This document shows positions 23,480 through 33,543 of a stretch of 64,000 nucleotides of DNA, piece by piece (within the stretch, counting starts at the first letter, position 1; each line of letters opens with the position of its first letter). The position numbers and the translations under genes are program-made. The notes below the pieces were generated by a model. That model was not told the origin of the DNA. It did no database searches and saw only the letters and a program-made list of their open reading frames with translations. The DNA is from Kingella oralis (lineage in GTDB: Bacteria; Pseudomonadota; Gammaproteobacteria; Burkholderiales; Neisseriaceae), in the NCBI RefSeq assembly GCF_014054985.1, contig NZ_CP059569.1:2046001-2110000 (forward strand), read 5' to 3'.

Positions 23480-26400
23480 TTACCATTGATAACCCGCGCC
23501 GATGGTCGCACCGAATTTGCCTTTGCTGTTGCCTGTGGCAATGCCTTTAACAATCCAGTTGCCGCCATCGTTGATGGCAGAGAAGCCCACCGCGTAACCT
23601 TGTTTACCGCGATAAGTGCTGCCTGAAACGGCAACCATGCTCTTACCTGGCAAGTAGGCTTGTGGCAAGCCTGCGGCGGCCATCGCTGCGGCTGTGCCCG
23701 CATCGGCTTCATCCGCCACTTTGTTGATTTGCCCGGCCACGCCTTGCAGTTGCGATACGTTCACTGCATCGGTCGGCGCAACACCTGCGGCAACGTTATG
23801 CACGGTTACAGGGGCGTTTTGGTCTGCGCCCACCATAGTAACGTGGTTGGTAGGCGTGCCGCCGTTGGGTTGCACATTGCCGTTAGAGTATTGAACAATA
23901 CCCGCCGCGCCTGTTTGCAACGCATTGATGGCGCTGTTGGTGGCATACAGTTGGCTACCGTTAATCGCATCGGTGCTGTCTGCGCTAATCAAACCAGCGG
24001 CAACATTTTGCACGCGGCGTTCCGCGCCCACATTGCCCACGCTCACTACGCCTGTTGGCGTTGCGCCCGCGTAGTTGTAGGTCGTGCCGTTAATCACGCT
24101 GGAAGCGTAAGTGGTCGTGCCTGCGCTAGATGCAGTAGCTGCAGAAGTGGCGGCGGCATTGCTGCCCAATACCACAGAGTTCGCTACGTTGCTGGTGGAG
24201 TTGTTACCCATCACAAACGTATCGGTGGTGGTAACGGTGCTGCTGTTACCAATAATGCGGCTGCTGTTACCGGTCAGCGTGTTGTTGTTACCAAACACGC
24301 CTGCTTCGTTCGCGCTAATGGTGCCGTTGTTGTTACCTACGCTGTATGTACCGCGGCCTGTGATGGTGGTTGGGTCGCCAATCGCACCAGAGCCTTCGCC
24401 GGTAACCACGTTGCCCGTACCAATCGCAATGGTATTTTTGCCCGTAGCTTGCGCGCCTTTACCAAATGCCACGCTGCTTTCGCCATCCGCTTTCGCTTGA
24501 TAGCCCACAGCCGCGCCGTAGTTGCCTTTGGCAGACGAATCTTCTGGGTGGCTCAATGTACCTGCGGTGTTTTGGCTGCCTGTACCATCGTTCACGTGGA
24601 AGAACTTGATACCGCCAGTGTTCATGTTGTTAATCGCTTCAACCACGGTGTTTTGGTTGTCGGCAACGTTACCGTGTACATCATAAGTAGTGATGTTGGG
24701 TTTGTCCGTACCAATCACGTTGTTGGTGAGATTGTTCACATTGGTTTGCGCGGCTTTCAACTGACGCACGTTCACGGCATCGGTATCGTTCACGCCATCG
24801 CCCACGTTGGTAATGGTGTTACCACCGTTGTTCAAGCCGTTGCCTGTTAGGCTCACATTTTTGCTTGGGTCGGTTGGGTTAGTGATGGTGATACCGCCGT
24901 TATCCACTTTGGTGTTGCCCGCGGTAACGCTGTTCACATTCAAGTCTTTTTTCAGACCCACGGTTACTTCGCCATTCGCGCCCACTTGGGTTTGAATGTT
25001 GCTGCTGTCGTAATCGGTAAACGCGCCTGTGCCTGTGCCTTTAATGCTCAGCGTTTCGCCTGCTTTAATGGTTTCGTCCGCTGTGGTTACACCCGCCGCT
25101 TTGCTGTTGCCTGCAATGGTGAAGCCTGCGCCAGCAGAATTAGCAGCATTGGCTACGGCTAACAACTGGTCTTCGGTGGCGGCACGACCGCTGGTAATCG
25201 GCGTAGTGGCAGGGTCCCAAGTGATGTTGGTCAAGCCTGTTACGGTGCCTGCTGTACCGTCAATTTTCACGGGTTTACCACCTGTTGCAGCATCGCCAAT
25301 GGTAACGGTGTTCGCCAGTTTGAAGCCGATTTGATTGTTGCTTACGGTGGTAGTGATGTTGCCATCGCCCGCGTATTTAACGGTTTCACCCAGTTTCACG
25401 GTGTCCGCTGTGCCGTTATCAGCATCAATCTTGAAGCCGTTGTTCACCAGTTTTTGCACGCTGTTGTTCAAATCGCCTGCATTGACTGCACGATAAGCAT
25501 TGGCTGGGTTGGTGATGTCGCCTGCGCTGGCCACGTTGTTCAGCGTTGTGCCGCCCGCCATGGTCATGATGCCTGTATCAGGGTCTTTGGTGGCAGGAGT
25601 GGCGGTTGTTGCGCCGTCCGCACCTTGCATTGAAGCAATGATGTCAGCAGGTTGTACGGCTGTACCTGAACCATCGGCTTTGGTGTTAAACGTGCCATCA
25701 GGCTGTTTGTACACTTTGCTGCCATCGGCTTTGGTGTAAACGACAGGTGTTTGCGCATTTTGAGTGATTTGTTGTGCATTCAAAGCGTAAGTGAATGTGC
25801 TGCCGCTTTGTTCTACGGTCAGACCATCGCCTGCTTTCAGGGTCAGCGTATCGCCTGCTTTAATCAGCTCTTGCGTTGGTGTTGCGCCAGTAGTATTGCC
25901 GCCTGCGGTGGCTTTAAAGCCACTTCTGTTAATGGCGTTGGCAATATCGCCTGCGGTTACCAGTTTGCCTGCGTCTGTGCCAGTAGGAACGGTTACTTTG
26001 CCTGCATCTGTACCTGTGGCGGGTGCAGTCAAGGTTACAGTGTTCACGCCTACTTTGTATGGGTTTGCTGTGCTGCCATCACCTGTTACGGTTACTGGGC
26101 TGTTATCGGCAGCCTGAACTTTGGTTTTGGCGGCATTCAGTTGTGCCACATTAACGGCATCGGTGTCGTTCACACCTTCGGCTACATTACCCAATTTAAC
26201 GCCTTTGCTTGGGTCGCTGCCTACCAATTTAACGCTGTTGCTTGGTGTGCTGCTGTTGTTGCCTGCGTTATCCACATAGCTCAATGGGGTGTCGAATTTC
26301 ACTTCGGTTACGCCATTGGTGCTGGTTACATTGGCTACTGTACCTTGTCCATTAACAAAGTTGATGGTATCGCCGTGAGTAACAAAGTCTTTGGCTACGC

Positions 26401-29400
26401 CATTGCCTTGTACGTTAAAGCCTGCGTTCAGCACATCGTTTACAGTAGCGGCATTATTGCCTTTGCCTGCGAAATCGCTACGGCTGTTATTGGCTGGGTT
26501 AGCTGTTGCAGTTGCAGCATCAGCCAAATTGCCTTTCACGTTTGCCAAGGTGGTTGGGGTTGAAGTGGTGTTGTCGCCTGCGTTCATTGAAGCGATGACA
26601 TCACCAGCCGCTACTTGCGTACCTGCGCCATTAGGTTGGCTGTAGAAGTTGCCGTCTGTGTGTTTATACACTTTGCTGCCATCGGCTTTGGTGTACACCA
26701 CAGGCGTTTGCGCATTTTGAGTGATTTGCTGTGCATTCAAAGCGTAAGTGAATGTGCTGCCGCTTTGTTCTACGGTCAAACCATTGCCTGCTTTCAGAGT
26801 CAGCGTATCGCCTGCTTTAATTAGCTCTTGCGTTGGTGTTGCGCCAGTAGTATTGCCGCCTGCGGTGGCTTTAAAGCCGCTGCTGTTAATGGCGTTGGCA
26901 ATATCGCCTGCGGTTACCAGTTTGCCTGCATCACCTGTGGCGGGTGCGGCTACTTTGCCTGCATCAGTACCAGTTGCGGGAGCAAGAGTTACAGTGTTCA
27001 CACCTACTTTATATGGGTCGGTGCTGGAACCTGTGCCGGTTACGGTTACTGGGCTGTTATCGGCAGCCTGAACTTTGGTTTTGGCAGCCTGAATCGCATC
27101 GTGAATGGTGTTTTGACCTGTGCCACCAATATTGCTCATCGTAATATTGCCGTCAGCGTCTATTGCAGCATTGCCACCCAAGATAGTTTTAACCGTGTTA
27201 CCAACATTACCCAATGTTTTTTGGGTGGCGTACAGTTGGCTGCCGTTAATGGCATCGGTGCTCGCGGCAGAAATTTCCCCTGGTGCAACGTGTTTGATTT
27301 GACGTTCAAAGCCTGTATTACCAACTGATACTTGGTCGCCCACGGCTATTGAACTATTGCCCGCAAAGTTGCCATAAGTTAAACCACCAACCGTGGCGGA
27401 AGTAACTTGGGTGGCGTTGGTATTGGTTTTACTGCCTGCGCCCAAAGCAATGGCATTGTCTTTATTGGCTGATGCGCCTGTGCCGATTGCAGTGCTGGCT
27501 GTGCCTGATGCGGTAGATTTAGCACCCAATGCCACGCCCAAATCGCCAGACTGGGCTTGCACACCAACAGACACACCCGCTTGTTTAGAAGCGGTTTTGA
27601 TGTACACGCCATTTTGCATTGTGTCGCCTGTTAAGGCTTGATAGGCTTGACGTACTGTGCCATTGACTTGGTTGCCATTGGTCGGGTCGGTATAGCTGAT
27701 TTGTTGGCTACCTGCTCTGTTCAAATCATCACCACCAATCGCAACAGAACTATCACCATACGCCAGCGTATCACTACCTATCGCCAAAGATTGGTCGCCA
27801 TAAGCATAAGTGCGGTTTTCAGGCTGCGCACCAGTCCCACCACCAATCGCAACCGATTGCCCAACTGATTTCACTGCCAGATTAACCGTGCCCAAAGAGC
27901 CACCTGCATTCACGCTAATAGCTTGATTAGAACCAACTGTTGCATTAGAACCAATCGTCACACGTTCGCCATTTCCTCCACTAATAGGTCCTTCACCACT
28001 CAAAGCACCTGCTTGATGACCGATAGCAATATCGTTGCGTGCATTTGCCTTAGCAAATGGACCCATTGCCATTGAGTTGTTGCCAGTCGCGCCATCGTTG
28101 TTGTAGTTGCTGCCTGCGGCCGTTTGAGCAGATTGAACGCTGTAATAATGCGTGTTACCGCTGCCACCTGCACCGCTGCCGGTGTTGGTAATGGTGATTT
28201 TGCCGCCGTTTTGCGACACGTTAATGCCGTTGCCGGCTTCAAATGTCAGCGTTTCATCACCCACAATTTTCTTATCGGCAGCACCTGTTGCGCCGCTAGG
28301 TGTGCTATCGCTAGACGTACCTGTGCCTGTATGCGCCACGGCCACGTTAAAGCCATTGGCTTTCAGTTGAGACACATTCACCGCATCATTGTTTTTCACA
28401 CCAGCAGCCACGTTGCCCAAGGTAACAGGATTGCTTGTATTCGCGCCCACCAAGTTCACGGTGTTGCTTGGTGTGTTGCTCAGCGCACCCGCTGCATCGG
28501 TGTAGCTTAATGGCGTGTCAAATTTCACGGTGGTTACGCCGCCCGTTGTGCTGACATTGGCAACCGTACCGCGCCCGTCTGCAAACGTTGGCATTGTGCC
28601 AGAGCCTGTGCCTGTATTGCTGATAACAAATTCGCCATTGTTTTGGGCAATTTTGATGCCATCGCCCGCAGTGAATTTCACTTTTTCACCAGGATTTACA
28701 ACTTCATCAGTTGAGCCAGTTACTTGACCTGAGCCCGTTTTGCCCGAAGTAACCACAAAACCAGAGTTGTTAATCGCTTTGGCGATTTCGTTAGCGGTAA
28801 CCAGTTTGCCTGCATCGTTTGTAGCGGGCAGATTTACTGCGCCAGTAGTAGTGTTGCTCAATGCAACGGTGTTTATGCCAACTTTGTAGGGGTCGGTTGC
28901 TGTGCCTGTGCCTGCTACGGAAATAGGGCTGCCTGAAACGGCTTCTACTTTGCTTGCGCCTGTGCCTGTGGCGTTGATGGTGATTTCTTTGCCTTGTTGA
29001 GCAATGCTTACGTTGTCGCCTGCTTTGAAGGTTAATGTTTCACCGTTACCTACTTCTTCGCCTGCGGAAGCTGTGCCACCCTTAGCGGCAACTGTTGCCA
29101 CTTTAAATTTTTGCATGGCGGTGTCAGCTTTTTTCAGGCTGCCTTTTGCAGCATCGGTGAGATCAAGCTCGTAGTTGGGTGCGCTTGCAGAACCTTTGTT
29201 TTCCACTTTCACGGGGCTGCCCGCGGCGGGGCCGACTTTGGTCGGCGTGTTGTTTTTAATCAGGTTAGCAACTGATTTCAACTGTGCCACGTTTACTGCA
29301 TCTGCATCTTCCGTACCTGCTGCCACATTGATGATTTGGCGGGTATCGTTTTGTGTACCGACAGACACTGCGCCGCTGCCGCCTTTTACTGTTTCGCGGA

Positions 29401-31306
29401 TATTGGCTTTATCGGTATCGCTGGAAGCATCCAAGGCAAATACTTGGTTTGACGCCACGGTTGGTGTGGTGGAAGTGGCGACAGAGCCTGCAACGATTGC
29501 GCGGCGTGTTGCCTGTGAGCCGTATCCCAAAGCAACGGAACCAGGTGCGCTCATGGTTGTTGCGCTGTCGCGACCGATAGCAATGCCGTTCGCTGCAGCA
29601 CTGTTTGCCGCACTACCGATGGCAATAGTGTGTGCATCGGATGCAACTGCGCTAGTGCCGATAGCGGTGGAAGATGTTGCCGCAGCACGCGCATTTGAAC
29701 CGACGGCAACGGCGTTATGTTCTTCTGCACGCCCTTGTCCCAGCGCCAAAGCGTGGCGACCTGAGGCGTAAGAAGTGTCGCCAATAGCAATAGCACCTTC
29801 GGATTGTGAATTGCTGGCGGATGCGGCAGCCACGGTGGCATTGCCAATGGCAATGGAGCTTACGCCCTGTGCTTTTGCGCCGTTGCCGACTGCCATGGAT
29901 TTGTTGGCGACTGCGCCGTCATTGTTGTAGTTGTTGTCGCCAGAAGCACCTTGCACGCTGTAAAAGTGAGTGTTGTTGCTCGGAATATTGGCAATACTTT
30001 TCTGCAAGCCGTCCGTTATCTGATAAAGTTGGCTGCCGTTGATGGCATCAGTACTGCTTGCCGTGATCGCGCCGGCAGCCACATGTTTAATTTGGCGCTC
30101 GTTGCCCGCACTACCGATTGAAACCTGATCGCCGGCGGCAATATTTGTAGAGCCGGCAAATTTATTTGCACCACCACCATAAGTCACACTTCCAATGGTG
30201 GCACTTTCCACGCCCTGTGCATTCACAGCAGTCGTGCTGCCGTTGCCCAAAGCAACAGAGTTTTTCAAAGTAGCTCTGGAATCATGACCAAAAGCGGCAG
30301 CATCCTGCACAGTTGCCTGCGCACCGGAGCCCACTGCAATCGCGCCATAGCCGCCAGCCTGTGACTGAAAACCAACCGCAGTAGTGTAATCAACGCCAGA
30401 ACTGCCTGACACACTGCCGCGCCCCATTGCAACAGAGCCCACGCCCTCAGACTTCGACTCAAAACCTACTGCCACAGAACCGTCTGTTGCAGCGTTGGAA
30501 AAAGCACCAAGCGCCGTAGCATGTGCATCAGTGGCTTTAGCAGAATAACCAATTGCGGTTACTTTCCCCACACCATGAGTATCAGAAGCCTCCGCACCTG
30601 CACCAATCGAAACAGCATCCAAAACGGTTGCCTTAGTGTCCACACCGATAGCGATTGAATTTGTTTGCTTGTTGGCATCATCCAAAGTCACCCCCGTCCC
30701 GATACGGATGCTGTTGGTTGCATTTGTTCCATTGGTTCCACGATCGCCTAAGCCGATAATGCCACTATTCACATCTAGGCGGCCGCCAAGAGTGAGGTTT
30801 TTAGCGCCATTTTCAGTCTCGCTTGCAGTATGATTTTTATCACCGTAAAACAAAGTACGGTTGGTTTGCTTATCATGCGCCTCACTGCCAGCAGTAGTGC
30901 GCGAATTACACGGATTATATGAAGATGTTAGGCCAACATCGGCGGCGTTATACACCGACACACTTCCTACCCCCTGCAAAGGAGTTGAAACCTGTTGAGG
31001 GTTACCCGGCTGTATCGCATAAGGAACAGCATTAGAACCATCAGGAAGGAGAGTACAGTTAACATCCTGCCCATCATTGATATAAATTCCCGGGCCTGCG
31101 TGGGCATACCCAGCAGTAGCAGTCAGAACCAGCAGCATTGTAGAAGCAGCAAATCGGGGGATTTTAATGCCTGCTCGCTCCAAAAGGCCCACAGCAATAC
31201 CATGAACACTGCCCGATGCAGATTTGCCATGCGCCTTAGCTGTTTCCTGCACAGCCACCCAAGTGTTGGTGCTTTCATTCCAAACAACACGATATGTCTT
31301 ATTCAT
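23480..31306 (-). CDS. Giant trimeric autotransporter adhesin (YadA/Hia/Knh type)
   Basis: 2608 residues. An extended signal peptide region (MNKTYRVVWNESTNTWVAV, then the hydrophobic core) ends near AHA at residue 70. The passenger has many YadA-head repeats (SVAIG-x-x-A-x-A type) in at least three blocks, each followed by neck motifs (VAAG.I.A.STDAINGSQLY or DAVNVAQLK), alternating with stalk and KG-type domains. The last 70 residues, ending GKFGATIGAGYQW, are the four-strand YadA anchor that forms a 12-strand pore as a trimer. Such proteins mediate adhesion and autoagglutination; Knh of Kingella kingae is the obvious comparison. A long internal duplication is visible. Confidence 0.93.
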   Translation of the reverse strand: MNKTYRVVWNESTNTWVAVQETAKAHGKSASGSVHGIAVGLLERAGIKIPRFAASTMLLVLTATAGYAHAGPGIYINDGQDVNCTLLPDGSNAVPYAIQPGNPQQVSTPLQGVGSVSVYNAADVGLTSSYNPCNSRTTAGSEAHDKQTNRTLFYGDKNHTASETENGAKNLTLGGRLDVNSGIIGLGDRGTNGTNATNSIRIGTGVTLDDANKQTNSIAIGVDTKATVLDAVSIGAGAEASDTHGVGKVTAIGYSAKATDAHATALGAFSNAATDGSVAVGFESKSEGVGSVAMGRGSVSGSSGVDYTTAVGFQSQAGGYGAIAVGSGAQATVQDAAAFGHDSRATLKNSVALGNGSTTAVNAQGVESATIGSVTYGGGANKFAGSTNIAAGDQVSIGSAGNERQIKHVAAGAITASSTDAINGSQLYQITDGLQKSIANIPSNNTHFYSVQGASGDNNYNNDGAVANKSMAVGNGAKAQGVSSIAIGNATVAAASASNSQSEGAIAIGDTSYASGRHALALGQGRAEEHNAVAVGSNARAAATSSTAIGTSAVASDAHTIAIGSAANSAAANGIAIGRDSATTMSAPGSVALGYGSQATRRAIVAGSVATSTTPTVASNQVFALDASSDTDKANIRETVKGGSGAVSVGTQNDTRQIINVAAGTEDADAVNVAQLKSVANLIKNNTPTKVGPAAGSPVKVENKGSASAPNYELDLTDAAKGSLKKADTAMQKFKVATVAAKGGTASAGEEVGNGETLTFKAGDNVSIAQQGKEITINATGTGASKVEAVSGSPISVAGTGTATDPYKVGINTVALSNTTTGAVNLPATNDAGKLVTANEIAKAINNSGFVVTSGKTGSGQVTGSTDEVVNPGEKVKFTAGDGIKIAQNNGEFVISNTGTGSGTMPTFADGRGTVANVSTTGGVTTVKFDTPLSYTDAAGALSNTPSNTVNLVGANTSNPVTLGNVAAGVKNNDAVNVSQLKANGFNVAVAHTGTGTSSDSTPSGATGAADKKIVGDETLTFEAGNGINVSQNGGKITITNTGSGAGGSGNTHYYSVQSAQTAAGSNYNNDGATGNNSMAMGPFAKANARNDIAIGHQAGALSGEGPISGGNGERVTIGSNATVGSNQAISVNAGGSLGTVNLAVKSVGQSVAIGGGTGAQPENRTYAYGDQSLAIGSDTLAYGDSSVAIGGDDLNRAGSQQISYTDPTNGNQVNGTVRQAYQALTGDTMQNGVYIKTASKQAGVSVGVQAQSGDLGVALGAKSTASGTASTAIGTGASANKDNAIALGAGSKTNTNATQVTSATVGGLTYGNFAGNSSIAVGDQVSVGNTGFERQIKHVAPGEISAASTDAINGSQLYATQKTLGNVGNTVKTILGGNAAIDADGNITMSNIGGTGQNTIHDAIQAAKTKVQAADNSPVTVTGTGSSTDPYKVGVNTVTLAPATGTDAGKVAAPATGDAGKLVTAGDIANAINSSGFKATAGGNTTGATPTQELIKAGDTLTLKAGNGLTVEQSGSTFTYALNAQQITQNAQTPVVYTKADGSKVYKHTDGNFYSQPNGAGTQVAAGDVIASMNAGDNTTSTPTTLANVKGNLADAATATANPANNSRSDFAGKGNNAATVNDVLNAGFNVQGNGVAKDFVTHGDTINFVNGQGTVANVTSTNGVTEVKFDTPLSYVDNAGNNSSTPSNSVKLVGSDPSKGVKLGNVAEGVNDTDAVNVAQLNAAKTKVQAADNSPVTVTGDGSTANPYKVGVNTVTLTAPATGTDAGKVTVPTGTDAGKLVTAGDIANAINRSGFKATAGGNTTGATPTQELIKAGDTLTLKAGDGLTVEQSGSTFTYALNAQQITQNAQTPVVYTKADGSKVYKQPDGTFNTKADGSGTAVQPADIIASMQGADGATTATPATKDPDTGIMTMAGGTTLNNVASAGDITNPANAYRAVNAGDLNNSVQKLVNNGFKIDADNGTADTVKLGETVKYAGDGNITTTVSNNQIGFKLANTVTIGDAATGGKPVKIDGTAGTVTGLTNITWDPATTPITSGRAATEDQLLAVANAANSAGAGFTIAGNSKAAGVTTADETIKAGETLSIKGTGTGAFTDYDSSNIQTQVGANGEVTVGLKKDLNVNSVTAGNTKVDNGGITITNPTDPSKNVSLTGNGLNNGGNTITNVGDGVNDTDAVNVRQLKAAQTNVNNLTNNVIGTDKPNITTYDVHGNVADNQNTVVEAINNMNTGGIKFFHVNDGTGSQNTAGTLSHPEDSSAKGNYGAAVGYQAKADGESSVAFGKGAQATGKNTIAIGTGNVVTGEGSGAIGDPTTITGRGTYSVGNNNGTISANEAGVFGNNNTLTGNSSRIIGNSSTVTTTDTFVMGNNSTSNVANSVVLGSNAAATSAATASSAGTTTYASSVINGTTYNYAGATPTGVVSVGNVGAERRVQNVAAGLISADSTDAINGSQLYATNSAINALQTGAAGIVQYSNGNVQPNGGTPTNHVTMVGADQNAPVTVHNVAAGVAPTDAVNVSQLQGVAGQINKVADEADAGTAAAMAAAGLPQAYLPGKSMVAVSGSTYRGKQGYAVGFSAINDGGNWIVKGIATGNSKGKFGATIGAGYQW
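25718..27085 (-). repeat. Direct internal duplication in the autotransporter gene
   Basis: Segments of about 410 bases at 25718-26131 and 26676-27085 are nearly identical, offset by about 955 bases. They encode the same block (DNSPVTVTG, NPYKVGVNTVTL, DAGKLVTAGDIANAIN, GGNTTGATPTQELIKAG, KADGSKVYK). Differences are a few substitutions and an indel near 25985/26937. Recombination between them would keep the frame. Confidence 0.9.
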
Positions 31307-31339
31307 AGTTACACTTCCTACATTTCAAACACAAAACAA

Positions 31340-31383
31340 ATTAAAACAAAAATCAACGAAAATCGGATTTTGATTGACATCAA
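31340..31383 (-). promoter_or_regulatory. FNR-type promoter of the trimeric autotransporter
   Basis: TTGAT-TGAC-ATCAA at 31370-31383 is a perfect FNR box. A -10-like TTTAAT on the minus strand at 31340-31345 would give a start near 31333, placing the box centre about 43 bases upstream, the class II activator position. FNR is the oxygen-sensing activator in Neisseriaceae. Confidence 0.65.
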
Positions 31384-31655
31384 TTATTGGTTCGTTAACT
31401 GCTAAGTCTCGCTGTTCTGCTCGCAGCAGCGAGCGTTACGCAATAAAATTTTTATTATTTTCAGTAGTTTATAAGCTATAAAAATGCAGATAACAATTCC
31501 TGCGCATCATACAAGAAATTAACAATCGCCACTAGCCACTTATCATATCTAGCCCAAATTTTACGTTTTATTGACAACATTTTTACCACACTATCAGCCA
31601 TCCATTTGTTATAGCCAAACGAATAGCCGCTCGCGTCTCAAAGGCAGCCTGAAAA

Positions 31656-31688
31656 GCAAAAAATCCCCTGAAACGGTTGTTTCAGGGG
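31656..31688 (-). terminator. Strong terminator without an assigned gene
   Basis: On the minus strand CCCCTGAAAC-AACC-GTTTCAGGGG is followed by ATTTTTTG, a model rho-independent terminator. No convincing gene on the minus strand precedes it (next is ppk2, 310 bases away and with its own hairpin). Confidence 0.7.
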
Positions 31689-31955
31689 CGTAAAGTAAGC
31701 GGCAGATTGTTATGGTGCGTTAATTTTCAACGCGGTTTGTAAAGCAGGATGGAGAGATTGCCGCAAACCTGTTTTCAGGCTGCCTTTGCCTATATTTAGG
31801 CAGCCTGAAAAGCATTGGGCGACCATCCCAGCGAAATAACGCGCGTTGCTATCATCCCGTCCCAACCGCTGTTCAACAGCATAGCAGGAGACAAAATGCC
31901 ATGGATGAAATGTCCTTGCCAGCAATCGGCGCACTCATATCTTATATATAGAGAT
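31689..31955. other. Gene-free region between the orphan terminator and ppk2
   Basis: A DUS pair lies at about 31773-31812. A minus-strand frame at 31710-31934 ends just before the terminator but its translation is largely DUS text and looks random. On the plus strand AGGAGACAAAATG at 31887 opens only 19 codons. A small RNA or a decayed gene is possible. Confidence 0.5.
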
Positions 31956-31986
31956 AGGCAGCCTGAAAACCGTTTTCAGGCTGCCT
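31956..31986 (-). terminator. DUS-pair terminator of ppk2
   Basis: AGGCAGCCTGAAAAC and GTTTTCAGGCTGCCT pair almost without loop, 12 bases after the ppk2 stop. Confidence 0.7.
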
Positions 31987-31998
31987 TATGTTGAGAAC

Positions 31999-32919
31999 CT
32001 ACCCACGCTCTTGCGCCACCGCGTTCATATCGGGCTGCATCACCAAATGTTCATCCAGCTCGCCAATCGCGTCCCAATCCTTGTTTGGATAATCCAACGC
32101 ATATAAGAAGTAGCGAATGCAGTTAAGCCGCGCTCGTTTTTTGTCGTCCGATTTAATAATCACCCACGGCGAATTTTTGTTATGCGTGTGGAAAAACATT
32201 GCGTTTTTCGCTTCCGTGTAAGCATCCCAGCGGTCAAGCGATTGCACGTCCACGGGCGACAATTTCCAATGCTTCAACGGGTCGGAATAGCGCGACACAA
32301 ACCGCCGCAGCTGCTCCTCGCGCGACACCGAAAACCAAAATTTAAACAGGTGCACGCCGCTATCAATCAGCATCCGCTCCAATTCAGGCGTTTGGCGCAT
32401 AAACAACAAATATTCCTGCGGCGTGCAAAATCCCATCACACGCTCCACCCCCGCGCGGTTGTACCAAGAGCGGTCAAAAAACACCATCTCGCCCGCCGTG
32501 GGCAAATTTTGAATATAACGCTGAAAATACCATTGCCCGCGCTCCACCTCTGTGGGCTTTTCCAATGCCACAATCCGTGCGCCACGCGGGTTCAAATGTT
32601 CCATAAAACGCTTAATCGTCCCGCCTTTGCCCGCCGCATCGCGTCCTTCAAACAAGCTCACAACCCGCTGCCCGCTGTCTTTCACCCAGCTTTGCACTTT
32701 CAGCAGCTCAATCTGCAATTTCTCCTTTTCCGCTTCATACACCCGACGGCTCATCCGCTCATCATAAGGATAATCCGCAGGCAAAGGCGCGCGGTCGCTA
32801 TCCTCTTGCGACACCGCCCCGCGATATTTCATTACTGCCTCTTCAAACACTTTCAAACTATCTTTCTTATCCCCCAAATCCACTTGCTCAAACGGCTGCA
32901 ATTGATGACTAGCAGGCAT
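31999..32919 (-). CDS. ppk2: Polyphosphate kinase 2
   Basis: 306 residues. PPK2 transfers phosphate between polyphosphate and nucleotides, usually making GTP or ATP from NDP. Walker A FEGRDAAGKGG near residue 90, the lid segment with PRGARIVALEKP, Walker B FFDRSWYNRAGVERVMGF and the conserved EQLRRF and DRWDAYTEAK motifs are all present. This is the one-domain class I layout. Gene stands alone; ribosome site AAGGAG before the ATG. Confidence 0.95.
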   Translation of the reverse strand: MPASHQLQPFEQVDLGDKKDSLKVFEEAVMKYRGAVSQEDSDRAPLPADYPYDERMSRRVYEAEKEKLQIELLKVQSWVKDSGQRVVSLFEGRDAAGKGGTIKRFMEHLNPRGARIVALEKPTEVERGQWYFQRYIQNLPTAGEMVFFDRSWYNRAGVERVMGFCTPQEYLLFMRQTPELERMLIDSGVHLFKFWFSVSREEQLRRFVSRYSDPLKHWKLSPVDVQSLDRWDAYTEAKNAMFFHTHNKNSPWVIIKSDDKKRARLNCIRYFLYALDYPNKDWDAIGELDEHLVMQPDMNAVAQERG

Positions 32920-32978
32920 AACGAAACTCCTTACAAAAATGGTTAAAAAAAGAAACTACAACTCACTACAAACCCATT

Positions 32979-33378
32979 TTAACGAAAACTAACAGAACAA
33001 GTTACCCCCAAGCCCAAAAAAATTTGCGCCAGCGCAAAAATGCCGCAAAAAATCATCCAAACAACCAATAACGCAACATAACGCCCCAAAGGCAGCCTGA
33101 AAACCTTGCCAAACGCCAGCAATAATCCGTATCGCGCAGCAAAATTGCCAAACCGCTTTTTGCCATTCTCGCGCGTTGCGCCGCGCACCACGCCACACAA
33201 CCCCATGCGCTTTGCAAGACACGCCAATAGGCAGCCTGAAAATCCACTTTGGCATATTGTTGCCACGTTATCCATTTTCAGGCTGCCTGTTGCGCATAAA
33301 TATAATAAGCATAAACGCAAGCCAGCGCACAGCCAGCCCAACAATGCCAGCCATCCAATCAACCCATTCGCGCACCAT
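32979..33378 (-). pseudogene. Possible decayed membrane-protein gene
   Basis: Protein-like pieces lie in different minus-strand frames: MVREWVDWMAGIVGLAVRW (33268-33378, 36 codons, stopped just after a DUS) and a hydrophobic C-terminal piece YVALLVVWMIFCGIFALAQ ending at 32979. The middle looks random in all frames and holds three DUS copies. An intact 127-codon frame (32979-33362) spans the region but starts inside the first piece out of frame. I regard it as a remnant. Confidence 0.3.
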
Positions 33379-33543
33379 TTTCAGGTTGCCTTAAAGAGTA
33401 AAGAAACGTTAAACCCAGCATTTCTGCACTCCGCTTGCTTTAAACCCATCTTACCCATCCCCAAATGGGCAGCCTAAATGTGATAGAATCCGCCCCATTT
33501 GCCGCAAATCTAGCGTACCCAAACGCACAAAGGAAACCCATCA

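Noticed and set aside
23660..30042. Many plus-strand frames inside the autotransporter gene
   Set aside because: They mirror the repeats of the adhesin and have Val/Pro/Cys-rich nonsense composition.
31710..31934. 74-codon minus-strand frame next to the orphan terminator
   Set aside because: Largely composed of translated DUS copies; no family, signal or ribosome site.
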